DNA of 64,000 nt. Origin: Phaeobacter sp. 22II1-1F12B. Its GTDB lineage: Bacteria > Pseudomonadota > Alphaproteobacteria > Rhodobacterales > Rhodobacteraceae. Position 1 is the stretch's first letter; the number at the start of each line of letters is the position of its first letter. The notes under the pieces are model-generated. The model did no database searches. It saw nothing but the letters and a program-made list of their open reading frames with translations, and was not told the DNA's origin. The stretch is taken from positions 248,001 to 312,000 of the forward strand of contig NZ_AQQP01000005.1 in assembly GCF_002210165.1 (NCBI RefSeq). Reading direction: 5' to 3'. Position numbers and translations under genes: made by a program. Shown here one piece after another: positions 63,049 to 64,000 of this stretch.

Positions 63049-64000
63049 GTGACGGTAACGATTGCAGGCGAAGAGATCCACCTCAGGACGACACTGGTTT
63101 CCTTTCTGACCGGGATCGCCGGGGGATTTGCAGCCAAGGCGATGGGATTTCCGCTGCCGATGCTGCTTGGCTCGGTCGTCGCCGTTGGTGCGATTTCCAT
63201 ATTCGGCTTCAAGGTCGGCGGGCATCCGCCGCGTGTTCCTTTCTGGCTGCGGCTGTTCTTTATCCCGATCATCGGCTTGTCGATCGGGGCGTCCTTTACA
63301 CCGGATATACTCGAGCAGGCGCGCAGTTGGTGGCCATCGCTGCTTGCGCTGGTGATCTATATCCCTCTGGCGCATTTCGTCGGCTATCAGGGGTTTCGCC
63401 GTATCGGCAAGCTGTCGGGGACCACGGCCTATTACGCGGCGGTGCCCGGTGGGCTGATGGAATCCATCGCCATGGGGGAAGAGAACGGCGCGGATGTGCA
63501 GGTGCTGACGGCCTTGCAGTTCATGCGACTGATCCTGACCGTGATGCTGGTGCCGCTGGCCTTCACCATCCTCAGCGGTGACGCGGTCGGCTCTGCCGCC
63601 GGAGCCGTCATTGGCGGGTCGCGCGGTGTGCTGGATGCGCCCGAACTGTTCTGGCAGGCGGTTGTCGGGCTTGTCGGCTATTTCGGAGGGCGACGGCTGC
63701 GCCTGCCCGCCTTTGTCATCACCGGGCCGGTTCTGGCCTCGGGGCTTGCGCATCTGAGCGGGCTGCTCACGGCAGCGCCGCCCGGCTGGCTGATACAGGT
63801 AACACAGCTGATCATCGGTGTGGCGCTGGGCACCCGGTTCGTCGGAATGCGGCCAAATACCTTTGGCCGCGCCCTTTTACTTGCGTTTCAGAACATGGTT
63901 TTCACCATGTGCCTTGCGATGCTTTTTGCCATCGTGCTCCACGAAATCGTGGACGAGGACATCAACGCCGTTGTGCTGGCCTTTGCCCCCGGCGGTCTGG
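63049..64000 (+). CDS. AbrB family membrane protein, 3' end beyond the window
   Basis: An open frame from GTG 63049 runs to the window end (317 complete codons). It encodes repeated hydrophobic helices with the AbrB (ammonia monooxygenase-like, PF05145) pattern: FLTGIAGGFAAKAMGFPLPMLLGSVVAVGAISIFG, GTTAYYAAVPGGLMESIAMGEENGAD, and near the end INAVVLAFAPGG, a repeat of the earlier PGG element. The family has an internal duplication and an unknown transport or regulatory role. GAGG lies 8 bases before the GTG. It is divergent from the acyl-CoA synthetase. A small stem (CGCCGCT/AGCGGCG, 63012-63027) lies in the leader. Confidence 0.82.
   Translation, partial: MTVTIAGEEIHLRTTLVSFLTGIAGGFAAKAMGFPLPMLLGSVVAVGAISIFGFKVGGHPPRVPFWLRLFFIPIIGLSIGASFTPDILEQARSWWPSLLALVIYIPLAHFVGYQGFRRIGKLSGTTAYYAAVPGGLMESIAMGEENGADVQVLTALQFMRLILTVMLVPLAFTILSGDAVGSAAGAVIGGSRGVLDAPELFWQAVVGLVGYFGGRRLRLPAFVITGPVLASGLAHLSGLLTAAPPGWLIQVTQLIIGVALGTRFVGMRPNTFGRALLLAFQNMVFTMCLAMLFAIVLHEIVDEDINAVVLAFAPGGL

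Noticed and set aside
1-64000. Mobile elements, prophage, CRISPR arrays, tRNA or rRNA genes
   Set aside because: No transposase, integrase, phage protein, regularly spaced repeat array or recognisable RNA gene was seen on either strand.

Overview
The window is a high-GC, gene-dense piece of an alphaproteobacterial chromosome, most likely from the marine Roseobacter side of Rhodobacteraceae. This rests on gene content: a Tat-exported PhoX phosphatase, a NasS/NasT-controlled assimilatory nitrate cluster with an ABC nitrate importer, a TRAP uptake operon, a 1135-residue indolepyruvate:ferredoxin oxidoreductase beside an Lrp regulator, and a small Omp25-type barrel. No database search was possible. 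I see no tRNA, rRNA, insertion sequence, integrase, prophage or CRISPR array, so it looks like ordinary core and accessory metabolism.

Layout. Positions 1-6100 hold the start of an unknown gene, phoX, and the zinc uptake locus: znuA divergent from zur-znuC-znuB, with a Zur box between. Positions 6170-8290 hold a cardiolipin synthase/EEP hydrolase pair. Positions 8377-21925 are one long leftward nitrate assimilation region, transcribed nasT-nasS, then nrtA-nrtB-nrtCD-globin-nirB-nirD-nasA-cysG. It covers sensing, import, reduction of nitrate to nitrite to ammonium, and siroheme synthesis. Between nasS and nrtA is a leader with two 5-bp hairpins carrying hexaloops, followed by an intrinsic terminator, as expected for NasT (ANTAR) antitermination. 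Positions 22070-26686 hold a Pqi-type MCE lipid transport operon and ExoD.

Positions 26826-32512 contain a BisC-type molybdoenzyme, a two-component system and a divergent one-PDZ HtrA protease. Positions 32788-36786 contain an Lrp regulator divergent from the ferredoxin oxidoreductase. Positions 37543-45578 form a tightly coupled seven-gene leftward operon: FAD oxidoreductase, TRAP large permease, TRAP binding protein, TRAP small permease, M81 peptidase, alpha/beta hydrolase, ornithine-cyclodeaminase-like enzyme. A divergent XRE-cupin regulator and two near-identical operator palindromes sit at its head. This is the best candidate for an uncharacterised pathway.

Positions 45583-48489 hold copA-cueR behind a MerR-type promoter. 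Positions 48641-54569 hold an amidohydrolase divergent from a Pot-type ABC importer, with three TTGATCAA palindromes between. The rest holds a GST, an SDR protein lacking the usual catalytic residues, a metallophosphoesterase, a lipid-kinase-like protein, an IclR regulator, a nitronate monooxygenase, an outer membrane barrel, an acyl-CoA synthetase, and the start of an AbrB-family membrane protein cut by the window end. Many start codons were moved inward from the longest reading frame using signal peptides, ribosome binding sites and domain boundaries; each such choice is noted.
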